From NCBI GenBank assembly GCA_016936555.1, contig JAFGXR010000058.1:1-64000 (forward strand): a stretch of DNA of 64,000 nucleotides, given 5' to 3'. Position numbers and translations under genes: made by a program. This document shows positions 18,039 through 28,327 of this stretch, piece by piece. Origin of the DNA: Spirochaetales bacterium (GTDB lineage Bacteria > Spirochaetota > Spirochaetia > DSM-2461). The first letter of the stretch is position 1, and every line of letters starts with the position of its first letter. The notes beneath the pieces are model-generated. The model searched no databases. It saw only the letters and a list, made by a program, of their open reading frames with translations, and was not told the DNA's origin.

Positions 18039-21000
18039 ATGATCGGTGATATGACTCTGGAATTGCATTTGAGAAACGAATGCAGGGAAAAATACAGTCT
18101 GAAAGAATTATCTTTCTCGGAAACAGGAAAAACCCTTCTGGAAGGGAATTACCAGATACAGGATATGACCGAGAACTTCAACAAGGTGAAACGGCTCAAT
18201 AATGTGCTGGAAGATTTTTACCACTCCAGCGATATCAACGCCCTGGCCCTGATCGAACGGATCAATCACTACATCATCAGCAGATACCTCCGGGAATCCG
18301 ATAATCTGGCCTTTCGAAGCTCCCTTAACACTCTCTACGGGCTCTATGGCGAGAAGACAATCGATTCCATGCTCAGGCTCTACAATTCCCATTTTTCGGG
18401 AACTCCCGGACGGTCTCTCGATGAACCGATTGATAATGTTCCCGCCAGGGAGAAAATTCTCGAAGAAGTGGTTCTCCTGAAAATCTGCAACAGCAACAGA
18501 GCCGCCCTGAAGTACAGGGAAATTTTCGACGATACTCCTCTCGCGGAAAAAACGCCCTATACGCCCGCTTTTTACACTCTTCTGGAACATTTCGATAAAA
18601 CGCCATCTTTCGGCAATTACGGTAGCAATCTTCTGAAACTTCTCCTGGAACCGGCACAGAAGCACCCCGAATCGCTCCAGAGTCAGATAGAGTATATGAA
18701 GGAGATGTGGACTTTCCTCACCGACGACTTCCTTCTTATGCTTCTCAAGGGTATCGATCTTATAAATGAGGAAAACAAGATCCACTTTTCCGGGCCTGGC
18801 CCCACAGCCGCCATGCAATTCGGGACCTATCACAACAGCGAGGACGAAGATAATCCCAATTACAGCCCCGACAGCAACTGGATGCCCGAAGTTATTCTCC
18901 TGGCGAAAAATGCCCTGGTCTGGCTGACTCAGCTCAGCCGGGATTATAAAAGGGAAATTAAAAGACTGGATCAGATACCCGATGAAGAACTGGATACCAT
19001 GGCATCCCGGGGGATCAACTGTCTCTGGCTTATCGGAATATGGAACAGAAGCAAAGCATCCCGCGAAATCAAACGGCGCTGCGGCAACCACGATGCCGTC
19101 TCCTCAGCCTATTCCCTTTTCAGTTACGATATTGACTGGGAAATCGGTGGCTGGGACGCCCTTGCAAACCTCCGGGAAAGATGCCGGAGCAGAGGAATCC
19201 GCCTGGCTAGCGATATGGTTCCCAACCACACGGGTATCGATTCGGAATGGACGCGAAGCCGACCCGACTGGTTTATCCAGACGGACAGACCGCCTTTCCC
19301 GTCCTATAGGTACAACAGCGAAAACCTTTCGGAAGACCCGGGTATAGGCATCTACCTGGAGGATCATTATTACGATAAAAGCGATGCCGCCGTCACCTTT
19401 AAAAGAGTCAATTTTCACAATGGAGAAACCCGTTACATCTATCACGGAAACGACGGAACATCGATGCCCTGGAATGATACGGCCCAGCTCGATTTTCTCA
19501 AAGCGGAAGTCCGGGAAGCTGTAATAGGGGAAATCCTCCATGTAGCGCGTAACTTTCCTGTCATCCGATTCGATGCGGCCATGACTCTGGCGAAAAAACA
19601 TATTCAGCGGCTCTGGTATCCTCTTCCAGGCCAGGGCGGAGATATCGCTTCAAGATCGAACTTCGCCCTGACCGCCCATGATTTTGAAGAGGCCTGCGGC
19701 GGCGAGTTCTGGAAGGAAGTTGTCACCCGTGTAGCATCGGAAGCTCCCGACACGCTGCTCCTCGCCGAAGCATTCTGGATGATGGAGGGCTATTTCGTCC
19801 GCAACCTGGGCATGCACCGGGTCTACAATTCCGCCTTTATGAACATGCTCAAAAATGAGGAAAACGGCAAATACAAAGAGACGATAAAAAACACACTCAA
19901 TTACGACCGGAAAATTCTCAAGCGCTTTGTAAACTTCATGAACAACCCGGACGAAGATACGGCAGCCGTTCAGTTCGGAACGGGAGACAAGTACTTCGGC
20001 GTCCTGACCCTTATGCTGACCATGCCCGGTTTACCCATGATCGGACATGGACAGATCGAGGGTTACCGGGAGAAATACGGCATGGAATTCCACAAGCCGC
20101 TCTGGGACGAATATCCCGATCCCGAAATGGTCGCACGGCACGAACGGGAAATTTTCCCGATAATGAAACGCCGCTATCTCTTCGTTTCGGCCAACAAATT
20201 CAGGCTCTACGATCTGATAGAACACTCCGGAGCTGTCAATGACAATGTCTTCGCCTATTCGAACAGGTGCGGCTCAGAGTACGTCCTGGTACTATACAAC
20301 AACGCCTATGAAAGAGCGGTCGGCATGATCAATCATTCGGCTCCCTTTATTGAAGAAGACGGGAAGGGTTCGCGCTTCGAAAGCTCAACTCTCGGAGAAT
20401 CCCTCGGCCTGTCAAATGACAAAGACTGTTACTGCGTTGTCCGCGAACTGAAAAGCGGGCTCTGGTTCATTAGGAACAGCAGGGCGATCTATGAACAGGG
20501 TCTCTACGTGGAGCTCGATGGCTTTAAAAGCCAGGTTTTCATGGATATCCACGAACTGAGAGACAGCGATGCCAACCGAATCGCCGATATATGCGGGAAA
20601 CTGAACGGCGCGGGAACTCCCGATCTTGACCGGGAATACAGGGAGATGATCTTTCAACCTCTCTACAGAGCCTACGGGAAATTGATTAACCGTGAGATTC
20701 TCAGCGCTCTCAAAGATGAAAAATTGACGCTTACAGGCATATTCGAAAAAAGGAACGAAAGTCTTTTGGAAACTCTCAACGCCGTGAAGGAGTTTGCCGG
20801 AGGCACGGGAAAACCGGAAGAGATAGCTTCAATGATTCTCGCATCTTTGAGCAGACCGGACTCCATCGCGGAGAAACTCATAAAAGAGAAGAAAGCCGCC
20901 GAATATTTCAGGAAGGGTTATTCGTGGCAGAACCGTGTCGTACTCTATCTCTTTTCTCTCTTCCGCTATACGGGGCGTCTGATCGGACCTGCCGATAAAG

Positions 21001-21434
21001 ACAGAATCAACAGAGATATTCTGGATAACTGGATGATAAATCACTTTCTGAGGGATCTTTTTTCCGATATGGGCTGGAAAGAGATCGATATTGACGGAAT
21101 TATCTCCCTGTTCCGGTTCCTCCAGGAGAGATACAGCCGGATAACCGAAATAACTGAAACACCCCTTTCTGTTGAATTTCTTGAAAATCTGACTGATATG
21201 GAAGGGTTCCGTCAGCTTCTGGGAATGAACACCTATGAAGGAACTCTCTGGTTTAACCGGGAAAGATTCACAATGTACCTGTGGTGGTCTTTCTATTGCG
21301 CCATGCTTGAGAAAGACCGGAAAGAGATAGATGAGATCTTCAAAAAAATACCGGCCCTGGAAAAAGCGGCCGAAAAATCAGAATACGATTTTGACAAGTT
21401 ACTTAAATTGATGGGAAAGGAATCGCTTCCTTGA
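18039..21434 (+). CDS. Large GH13 alpha-amylase-family protein (1131 aa)
   Basis: 'ALVWLTQLSRDY..MASRGINCLWLIGIW', 'RLASDMVPNHTGIDSEW', 'VIRFDAAMTLAKKHIQRLW', 'LLLAEAFW'. Confidence 0.85.
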   Translation: MIGDMTLELHLRNECREKYSLKELSFSETGKTLLEGNYQIQDMTENFNKVKRLNNVLEDFYHSSDINALALIERINHYIISRYLRESDNLAFRSSLNTLYGLYGEKTIDSMLRLYNSHFSGTPGRSLDEPIDNVPAREKILEEVVLLKICNSNRAALKYREIFDDTPLAEKTPYTPAFYTLLEHFDKTPSFGNYGSNLLKLLLEPAQKHPESLQSQIEYMKEMWTFLTDDFLLMLLKGIDLINEENKIHFSGPGPTAAMQFGTYHNSEDEDNPNYSPDSNWMPEVILLAKNALVWLTQLSRDYKREIKRLDQIPDEELDTMASRGINCLWLIGIWNRSKASREIKRRCGNHDAVSSAYSLFSYDIDWEIGGWDALANLRERCRSRGIRLASDMVPNHTGIDSEWTRSRPDWFIQTDRPPFPSYRYNSENLSEDPGIGIYLEDHYYDKSDAAVTFKRVNFHNGETRYIYHGNDGTSMPWNDTAQLDFLKAEVREAVIGEILHVARNFPVIRFDAAMTLAKKHIQRLWYPLPGQGGDIASRSNFALTAHDFEEACGGEFWKEVVTRVASEAPDTLLLAEAFWMMEGYFVRNLGMHRVYNSAFMNMLKNEENGKYKETIKNTLNYDRKILKRFVNFMNNPDEDTAAVQFGTGDKYFGVLTLMLTMPGLPMIGHGQIEGYREKYGMEFHKPLWDEYPDPEMVARHEREIFPIMKRRYLFVSANKFRLYDLIEHSGAVNDNVFAYSNRCGSEYVLVLYNNAYERAVGMINHSAPFIEEDGKGSRFESSTLGESLGLSNDKDCYCVVRELKSGLWFIRNSRAIYEQGLYVELDGFKSQVFMDIHELRDSDANRIADICGKLNGAGTPDLDREYREMIFQPLYRAYGKLINREILSALKDEKLTLTGIFEKRNESLLETLNAVKEFAGGTGKPEEIASMILASLSRPDSIAEKLIKEKKAAEYFRKGYSWQNRVVLYLFSLFRYTGRLIGPADKDRINRDILDNWMINHFLRDLFSDMGWKEIDIDGIISLFRFLQERYSRITEITETPLSVEFLENLTDMEGFRQLLGMNTYEGTLWFNRERFTMYLWWSFYCAMLEKDRKEIDEIFKKIPALEKAAEKSEYDFDKLLKLMGKESLP

Positions 21435-21435
21435 T

Positions 21436-21460
21436 CCCCTCTCCACTTCCGGGAGAGGGG
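21436..21460. terminator. Hairpin between convergent GH13 gene and nadE
   Basis: CCCCTCTCC-ACTTCCG-GGAGAGGGG perfect 9 bp stem. Confidence 0.55.
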
Positions 21461-21489
21461 CAGAGGCTGTGCAGGAAAAAAACCCTCAC

Positions 21490-23130
21490 TTATACTTCGT
21501 AGAGCTTTCTGGCTACGGGCATTCTTCTGCCCGTTCCGAAAGCCTTGTCGGAAATGCGGAGAACCGGAGGAGCCTGCCCTCTTTTGTATTCGACCCGCCC
21601 CACGAGTTTTACGATTTTTTCAACAGTTTCCGGCTCATACCCCAGGGCTTCTATTTCATCAGCCGTCCTGTGGTTCATCAGGTATTCAACCAGAATTCCG
21701 TCGAGAATATCGTAGGGGGGAAGGGAATCCTCATCTTTCTGATCGGGCCTCAATTCCGCTGACGGAGGCTTGTTTATAATTTCCCAGGGGATGATTTCGC
21801 CATGGCGGTTCAGATAGCGGCACAGATCAAATACTTCCGTTTTTAGAAGGTCTCCGATAACAGCCAGACCTCCGGCCATGTCCCCGTAAAGAGTGCAATA
21901 ACCCGTAGCCAGCTCCGATTTGTTTCCTGTTGTCAAAACGAGAGATCCCCATTTATTGGAATAGCCCATCATCAGCGTTCCTCTGATCCTGGCCTGGATA
22001 TTCTCTTCGGCGACATCCATCTCGCGACCGCCGAAATGCGGTTCCAGAGCCCCGAGAAATGACTTGAACATATCTTCTATGGGAATGATATCATAGGAAA
22101 CTCCGAGATTTTCCGCCAGTTTTTTCGAATCGGACAGGCTGCCTCCGGAAGAATAACGGGAGGGCATGGCAAAAGTTTTGACATTTTCCGCCCCTAACGC
22201 CTTCACAGCCAGGGCTGCGACCAGAGCGGAATCAATCCCCCCGGAGGAACCGAGGTGAACTTTTGAGAAACCGCATTTATGTACATAATCGCGGATACCC
22301 AGAACAAGCGCTTTTTCGATCTCCCCGTATTTATCGACCTCGAGTTCCAGTTCGACGCAGACATCTTTCGGATCACACAAAAAATAATCCTCTTCAAAAT
22401 CGGCCGCTCTTTTAACAAGACGACCCTCTCCGTCGACGACGATGGAATTACCGTCAAAAATCAGACTGTCATTAGCTCCGACGCTGTTGATGTAGAAAAC
22501 CGATGACGCCCCTTTCCGGATTGTTTTCCGGCAGAGATCCAGACGCTTTCTTATCTTGCTTTTATGAAAAGGGGAAGCCGAAGGAACCACTATGATCTCC
22601 GCTCCCAGATCAAGGAGCTCCATAACGGGATCGATGGGATATACAGAGTCGGTTTCCCTCGCCGATTCCCACCAGAGATCCTCACAGATGGCAATCCCGA
22701 TTTTTTCCCCTTTGAAAGAAAACAGCTGTCTCTTGGCGGACGGCTCGAAATACCGCGTTTCGTCAAAGACATCATAGGTGGGGAGAAGTGTCTTATCCTG
22801 AGTAAAGATCACTTCGCTGCCGTATATTACGGAAATAACATTTCTGAGTTTTTTTCCCGTACCGCTTGAATTGAGGGCGACATGCCCTACGGCTACGGCC
22901 GTCTCCGGGGGAAGATGGCGCTGTAGCCATCGGAGAGAAAGTGTATTTTCCTCAACAAAGCTGTTATAATCCAGCAGGTCCATAGGAGGATATCCGCAGA
23001 GAGCCAGCTCGGGAAAGACAATAAGATCGGCGCCGTCAGCGGCTGCGCGAAGGGAATATTCTACGATTTTCTCCCGGTTTCCTTTAAAATCGGCGATAAG
23101 AGAATTTATCTGTCCGGCGGCTATTTTCAA
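21490..23130 (-). CDS. nadE: Glutamine-dependent NAD+ synthase
   Basis: Nitrilase domain ('LIVFPELALCGYPPMDLL') plus synthetase domain ('LGSSGGIDSALVAALAV', 'TTGNKSELATGYCTLYGDMAGG'). Start assigned to TTG at 23130 with AAGGAG six nt upstream; the ORF extends to 23181. Confidence 0.93.
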   Translation of the reverse strand: MKIAAGQINSLIADFKGNREKIVEYSLRAAADGADLIVFPELALCGYPPMDLLDYNSFVEENTLSLRWLQRHLPPETAVAVGHVALNSSGTGKKLRNVISVIYGSEVIFTQDKTLLPTYDVFDETRYFEPSAKRQLFSFKGEKIGIAICEDLWWESARETDSVYPIDPVMELLDLGAEIIVVPSASPFHKSKIRKRLDLCRKTIRKGASSVFYINSVGANDSLIFDGNSIVVDGEGRLVKRAADFEEDYFLCDPKDVCVELELEVDKYGEIEKALVLGIRDYVHKCGFSKVHLGSSGGIDSALVAALAVKALGAENVKTFAMPSRYSSGGSLSDSKKLAENLGVSYDIIPIEDMFKSFLGALEPHFGGREMDVAEENIQARIRGTLMMGYSNKWGSLVLTTGNKSELATGYCTLYGDMAGGLAVIGDLLKTEVFDLCRYLNRHGEIIPWEIINKPPSAELRPDQKDEDSLPPYDILDGILVEYLMNHRTADEIEALGYEPETVEKIVKLVGRVEYKRGQAPPVLRISDKAFGTGRRMPVARKLYEV

Positions 23131-23181
23131 TCTCGACTCCTTGTTGACCTCGCAATATATTGAGGATACTATAAACTCCAT

Positions 23182-23853
23182 ATGGGAAAAGTCATACTTA
23201 TCACGGGCAGCGAAACACTTCTGGGGAGAAAACTGATCGAGAAAAATCTCGCAGCCGGAAACAAGGTCATAGCCCCGGTTATTTCCAGAGACGAGAACAG
23301 CGGAGAGCCGCAGAAAAACAATCTGCTGGTACTCCCCTGGAACAAATCCTCCATCATTTCCTCCCGTACGGTTATCCGCGAAGGTATGAGAATTTTCCGC
23401 TCTATTGACGATGCTATTTTAGTGTATTCTGAAAATAAAACCAATGATCAACTATCAGATTTTTCCACATCGGAAATCGACGAGGCCATCGAATCCTCCA
23501 TCCACGGAACCGTCTACCTCACGAGAGAATTGCTGAAGATAATGGATGGGGATCCCGCAAAGGTCCTGTCATTCGTTCTGACAAGAAAAAACCGCCAGTC
23601 CGGCAGTCCCATGGAGAAGGGGTTTCTGGGATTCTTCCGCTCTTTTGCCGATGCGGTTATAACGGCGGAGGGAAATCCCTACAAATGCGCCTTTACCAGC
23701 GAAGTGACGGATATGGACAGCTTTGCTCTATTCATCAACAGTATTCTGTCGGATAAACCGGCCAAGGGCGGCGGTCAATGGCTGGACTACAGGGAAAAGA
23801 AAAACCTCTTTTCCAGCCTGCCCGTCATTCCGAGAAAACCGGATACGATTTAA
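23182..23853 (+). CDS. SDR-like Rossmann protein, apparently degenerate
   Basis: 'VILITGSETLLGRKLIEKNLAAGNKVIAP' N-terminal Rossmann motif; no clear YxxxK. Confidence 0.5.
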   Translation: MGKVILITGSETLLGRKLIEKNLAAGNKVIAPVISRDENSGEPQKNNLLVLPWNKSSIISSRTVIREGMRIFRSIDDAILVYSENKTNDQLSDFSTSEIDEAIESSIHGTVYLTRELLKIMDGDPAKVLSFVLTRKNRQSGSPMEKGFLGFFRSFADAVITAEGNPYKCAFTSEVTDMDSFALFINSILSDKPAKGGGQWLDYREKKNLFSSLPVIPRKPDTI

Positions 23854-23873
23854 CCCAGTAACAGGAGATTTCA

Positions 23874-25085
23874 ATGAAACTACTTATCAGCTCTCTGCTG
23901 GCTTTAGCCGCCGGCATCATATCAGCCCTGTTTATACCTGTCGGAGAAGGTGTAAATGATTTTTTCATTCAACTCACCCGTTTGTCCATCAATATGGGCC
24001 GCTATATAGTCTTTCCCCTTGTCTTTTTTTCACTGGCCATAGCGGTCACCAAATTGAGAAGGGAAAAAAAACTGCTTCAATCCGCTCTGTATACAGCGGT
24101 GATTATTGCCGGGTCTACCGTCGTTCTAGTTATTATCGGGGTCACCGTGACAATGATTATTTCACCATCACGCATTCCATTAATCGTAGAGACCCGCAGT
24201 CTTTTCGATCTGGAGGATCAGAGAAATACGATAATGTCTATTTTTCCCCAGAACATGTTCACCCTTTTCACGGGCAACAGCAATATACTCCTGCCAATTT
24301 ATTTTCTCTCCTTCATTCTCGGTTTTATCATGTACAGGGACAGGGAGGTTTCCGAACCGGCCTTCAATCTTTTTGATTCCCTTTCGCGCATACTCTTTGA
24401 ACTGAATATGCTCATTTCCGGTATTTCACCCCTCTTACTAGCCATAATCAGCTTCAGCTTCTTCAGGTCTATCAAGGCCATTCCAGACAGGACCATGTTT
24501 TCAAACCTGATCATCATACTGGCTGTTTCCACAGCCATTGTCATACTGGCCATATACCCATTGGTTCTTTACCTGACAGACAGAAAAACGAATCCCTATA
24601 AAACACTTTACAGTCTCATACTTCCTCTTTTTCACGGTTTGATAAGCGGGGACTCTTTTTTCAGCCTTTCCATGCTTACAAGAACCATGAAAAAAAACCT
24701 GCATATATCCAGGAAGGTTTCGGCTCTGACTCTTCCATTTAATGCCATGTTCGCCAAAGCGGGAACGGCTCTCGTGTCATCGGTCACATTCCTGACCATA
24801 CTCAAATCATACTCGAGTCTAGAAATAACACTCTATCAGATTTTCTGGGTTATTTTATTTTCCATTCTGGTTTCTTTCACGGTGGCTTCTTTTCCCGCCA
24901 TGGGAGTTTATACCGCTCTCTATATGCTTTCAGAGCTATACAGCCGTTCTCATACAGGGCTGACCGATTCCTATCTGCTGATAAAGCCGGCGATACCGAT
25001 ACTGATCGGATTCGCCGTTCTTATCGACGTGGCGACTTCGGCACTGGTCACGGTAATCGTCAGCCGGAAATGCAACGGGGAATAA
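23874..25085 (+). CDS. Dicarboxylate/amino acid:cation symporter (SDF/DAACS family)
   Basis: 'LSINMGRYIVFPLVFFSLAIAVTKL' and multi-TM C-terminus. Confidence 0.8.
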   Translation: MKLLISSLLALAAGIISALFIPVGEGVNDFFIQLTRLSINMGRYIVFPLVFFSLAIAVTKLRREKKLLQSALYTAVIIAGSTVVLVIIGVTVTMIISPSRIPLIVETRSLFDLEDQRNTIMSIFPQNMFTLFTGNSNILLPIYFLSFILGFIMYRDREVSEPAFNLFDSLSRILFELNMLISGISPLLLAIISFSFFRSIKAIPDRTMFSNLIIILAVSTAIVILAIYPLVLYLTDRKTNPYKTLYSLILPLFHGLISGDSFFSLSMLTRTMKKNLHISRKVSALTLPFNAMFAKAGTALVSSVTFLTILKSYSSLEITLYQIFWVILFSILVSFTVASFPAMGVYTALYMLSELYSRSHTGLTDSYLLIKPAIPILIGFAVLIDVATSALVTVIVSRKCNGE

Positions 25086-25089
25086 AAAA

Positions 25090-25755
25090 CTACCAGATAA
25101 AACGGGCTCCCGCTGATGCCGAAACGGTCAGACCGTCAGCAAAGGGGAGTCCGACGTCATTCCACAGGTTGTGTATAGGCACATGAGTCTCACCCCTGAA
25201 TATAAAAGCGATTCTGTCCGAAAGGGGGAGAACAAAAGAAAGTCCTCCCAGAACATTGAAAAAACTTCCATCGGATAGTAAATAATCTGTCATATCTTCC
25301 CGGACTTCCTCATTTTCTCCCCATAGAGGTATCCGGAAATTCAATTGGGGCCCTGCATACAAGGTCAGCGAGAAAGAACTGAAATTAATCTGGAACCCAA
25401 CGGGAAGATCGAGATCAAAATAGAGAACATATAAATCCCTGAACATCTGATCCACAGGCATGGCCCAGTCTTCCGTCTCCACATATTGCCACCAGTTTCC
25501 CGATATTCCCAGTCCGGGACTGAAGTAAAATACATCTGAAAAATACAGGGGAAAATTGAGATTAAAATGAAATATGATCGGGTCGGGATCCCGGTCTCCC
25601 GGTCCTTCTTTCCCATAGGCTTCGCTGTGCACCCACATTACACCGGTACCGAGCTCCATCATAAAATGATCAACTGCCGACAAAGAGAAATTTGCGGCTA
25701 TACACAGCAATATCAGGATTAAACCGCTTCTTTTCATACTGTTAAAGTATATCAC
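25090..25755 (-). CDS. Putative outer-membrane beta-barrel protein
   Basis: Signal peptide and alternating aromatic beta pattern ending in W ('ASAGARFIW'). Confidence 0.55.
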   Translation of the reverse strand: MIYFNSMKRSGLILILLCIAANFSLSAVDHFMMELGTGVMWVHSEAYGKEGPGDRDPDPIIFHFNLNFPLYFSDVFYFSPGLGISGNWWQYVETEDWAMPVDQMFRDLYVLYFDLDLPVGFQINFSSFSLTLYAGPQLNFRIPLWGENEEVREDMTDYLLSDGSFFNVLGGLSFVLPLSDRIAFIFRGETHVPIHNLWNDVGLPFADGLTVSASAGARFIW

Positions 25756-27473
25756 TTCACTTTTTCCCTGCCCAGAAATTCGGAAACAAATGCGGGGACC
25801 TCAGAGGGAGACAGCTCCAGTTTCTCACCTGATTTACGGATTTTTAATTCGACAACACCATTTTCAAGAGATTTTTTGCCTATTCCGATCTGCAGGGGAT
25901 ATCCGATCAGATCGGCATCATTGAATTTAAATCCCGCTCTTTCCGCTCTGTCATCGATCAGAACATCCACTCCGGCCTCCATCAGATCCCTGTAAATTGC
26001 CTCTCCGGCTTCAAGAACCTCTTCGCTGTTCATCTGAAGCGGCATGACAATAACTTCATATGGTGCGATAGCCGCCGGCCAGACAATCCCCGATTCATCG
26101 TGATTCTGCTCTATCGCCGCTGCCAAGGTTCTGCCTACGCCGATTCCGTAGCAACCCATATGGGCGGGCTGCTCCTTCCCTTCGCTGTCCAGATAGGTAC
26201 AACCCATGGAATCACTGTACTTGGTTCCCAGATGAAAAACCTGCCCCACTTCAATCCCCCGGTATTCCTCCATAGGCATGCCGCAGAGGGGACAGGGATC
26301 GCCGGAACGTGCAAAAGAGAAATCATCGATTCTATCAACCCTGTAATCCCGTTCCCAATTGACATTTATCCTGTGATAATCCTTTCTGTTAGCTCCGCAG
26401 ATCATTCCCGAACGGCCTTCAATGGATCTGTCCGCCAGTATCGTTACCTTTCCATAGAGACCTACCGGACCGACATAACCGGTTTCAGTTCCGCAGAGAA
26501 TCCGGACAGTCTCCTCATCGGCCAGTTCGATTTTATTGGCCTGCAGGACAGACAGGATCTTCTCTTCATTGACTTCCCGATCCCCCCGTACGAGAACCAG
26601 AGCCGGTTCCCCATCGATTTTGTAAAGAAGAGTTTTAATAAAATCAATGGGATCTCTACCGAGAAATTCCGAAACCTCCTCGATGGATCCGGCGTCCGGA
26701 GTATGGATATCAGTAGATCTTTCATTCACTTGTTCCACCGGCCTTCCAGAGGCAAAAACGGTTCGCCCTTTCTCTATATTTGCAGCATAGGAACAACCGG
26801 GGCAACTTAATATCAGATCTTCTCCGGAGTCGGCCAGTACCTGAAACTCATGGCTGAGAGACCCTCCGATATTGCCTGTCAGAGCTTCCACCGCTTTATA
26901 CTGAAGGCCGGTGCGGTTGAAAATTTCCTCATAAGCCCGGTACATTCTGTAATAGGTTTCCCGGGAAGTATCAGAGTCCCTGTCGAAACTGTATCCATCC
27001 TTCATAATGAATTCTCGCCCTCTCATAAGACCGAACCGAGGCCTGATTTCGTCGCGGAATTTCGTCTGTATCTGGAAAAGATTCCAGGGCAGCTGCTTAT
27101 AGGATTTTAGATTGCGCCTGACCATATCTGTGATGACTTCTTCGTGAGTCGGTCCGAGGCAGAACTCGTTATTCCTGCGATCGGTGAATCGGAGAAGCTC
27201 ATCGCCGTAAAATTCCCATCGACCGCTCTCTTTCCACAGATCCGCAGGTTGAACGACGGGTAGCAGAACTTCTTCGCAATCGTTTTTTTTCAGAACTTCC
27301 CGGATAATAGTCTCTATTTTCCGAAGACTTTTCAGCGCCAGCGGGAGATAATTGTAAATTCCGCTCGAAACCTGCTGTATCATTCCGGCCCGAAACATCA
27401 ACTGGTGGCTCGGAATAGACGCTTCCTTGGGTATTTCTTTCATAGTGCGATAAAACATACGGCTCAATCTCAT
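25752..27473 (-). CDS. proS: Prolyl-tRNA synthetase
   Basis: 'MFRAGMIQQVSSGIYNYLPLALKSLRKIE', 'FCLGPTHEEVITDMV', 'GRTLAAAIEQNHDE'; start at 'MRLSRMFYRTMKEIP'. Confidence 0.95.
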   Translation of the reverse strand: MRLSRMFYRTMKEIPKEASIPSHQLMFRAGMIQQVSSGIYNYLPLALKSLRKIETIIREVLKKNDCEEVLLPVVQPADLWKESGRWEFYGDELLRFTDRRNNEFCLGPTHEEVITDMVRRNLKSYKQLPWNLFQIQTKFRDEIRPRFGLMRGREFIMKDGYSFDRDSDTSRETYYRMYRAYEEIFNRTGLQYKAVEALTGNIGGSLSHEFQVLADSGEDLILSCPGCSYAANIEKGRTVFASGRPVEQVNERSTDIHTPDAGSIEEVSEFLGRDPIDFIKTLLYKIDGEPALVLVRGDREVNEEKILSVLQANKIELADEETVRILCGTETGYVGPVGLYGKVTILADRSIEGRSGMICGANRKDYHRINVNWERDYRVDRIDDFSFARSGDPCPLCGMPMEEYRGIEVGQVFHLGTKYSDSMGCTYLDSEGKEQPAHMGCYGIGVGRTLAAAIEQNHDESGIVWPAAIAPYEVIVMPLQMNSEEVLEAGEAIYRDLMEAGVDVLIDDRAERAGFKFNDADLIGYPLQIGIGKKSLENGVVELKIRKSGEKLELSPSEVPAFVSEFLGREKVK

Positions 27474-27500
27474 TGGATCCTCCAGAACAACCGGGAAATG

Positions 27501-27526
27501 AAAAAAGGCTCCCATCCCGGAAGCCT
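27501..27526 (-). terminator. Intrinsic terminator of 27551..28234 (- strand)
   Basis: - strand AAGGCTTCCGGGATGGGAGCCTTTTTT hairpin plus T-tract. Confidence 0.7.
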
Positions 27527-27550
27527 TAAGTGTATCAAAAAATAATATAT

Positions 27551-28234
27551 TTAATTGATTTTAACTGTTTCAATCATATATCGGACATTGAGGTCAATAT
27601 CGCTTTTACTGATTATGAAAACCAGAGAATCTTCACCGGGAGAGAGAAGAATCCTATTGATATTATATTCCGTTATGCCCTTTCTGCTGTAATCAGGATG
27701 CCCTATTTTCAGATTTTTTACAATTCCGTTGCGTTGCACGATTTTCAAATCAATATAAAACCGGGACTGAAGCGCATTGCCCTCGCCTTCCACTTCCTGA
27801 ACGAGATCCACCGTATATTCAGAACCCCTTTCGAAATCCCTGAAATTAAGATTATTGGAGTTTTCCTCTTCTGTTTCGGGAAAGCGGATATAGAGTGGGC
27901 GCCCTTTTTCCAGATATGCGATATTATACCTTTTTCTCTGTTCCGCAGTCGTTTCCAGCAATGAATATAGAGCTCCATCAGAAGATTGGCCAGGCTCTAT
28001 TATGGACTCATATTCTCCGTGGTGTACACCTCCGGAAACAAATACATTTCTTTTTACATCTACAATATAGAGGTCGGAGTACAGTCTGCCCGAGTCAGCC
28101 TGGAATCCATGCTGGGCAAACATGAAATTGGCGCCGTCTGCGGAAAAACCGAGATTGACGAATCTCGCAGTATCCCCGGCAAAAAGAGAAAAAGCTATGA
28201 GCAGAAAACTGCAGATCATTACTGTTTTTTTCAT
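27551..28234 (-). CDS. Predicted secreted protein (DUF2259-like)
   Basis: Signal peptide 'MKKTVMICSFLLIAFSLFAGD'; 'FVNLGFSADGANFMFAQHGF'. Confidence 0.6.
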   Translation of the reverse strand: MKKTVMICSFLLIAFSLFAGDTARFVNLGFSADGANFMFAQHGFQADSGRLYSDLYIVDVKRNVFVSGGVHHGEYESIIEPGQSSDGALYSLLETTAEQRKRYNIAYLEKGRPLYIRFPETEEENSNNLNFRDFERGSEYTVDLVQEVEGEGNALQSRFYIDLKIVQRNGIVKNLKIGHPDYSRKGITEYNINRILLSPGEDSLVFIISKSDIDLNVRYMIETVKIN

Positions 28235-28327
28235 GGACACTCCTCTTCTTTCTTTATCGAACAATTTTCAAAAAACAAAAGTCTTTTATCCTTTGTTTTT
28301 TTGATAAAAGTAGTATTTAATAGGATT

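Noticed and set aside
26100-26810. 236-aa + strand ORF
   Set aside because: Antisense to proS.
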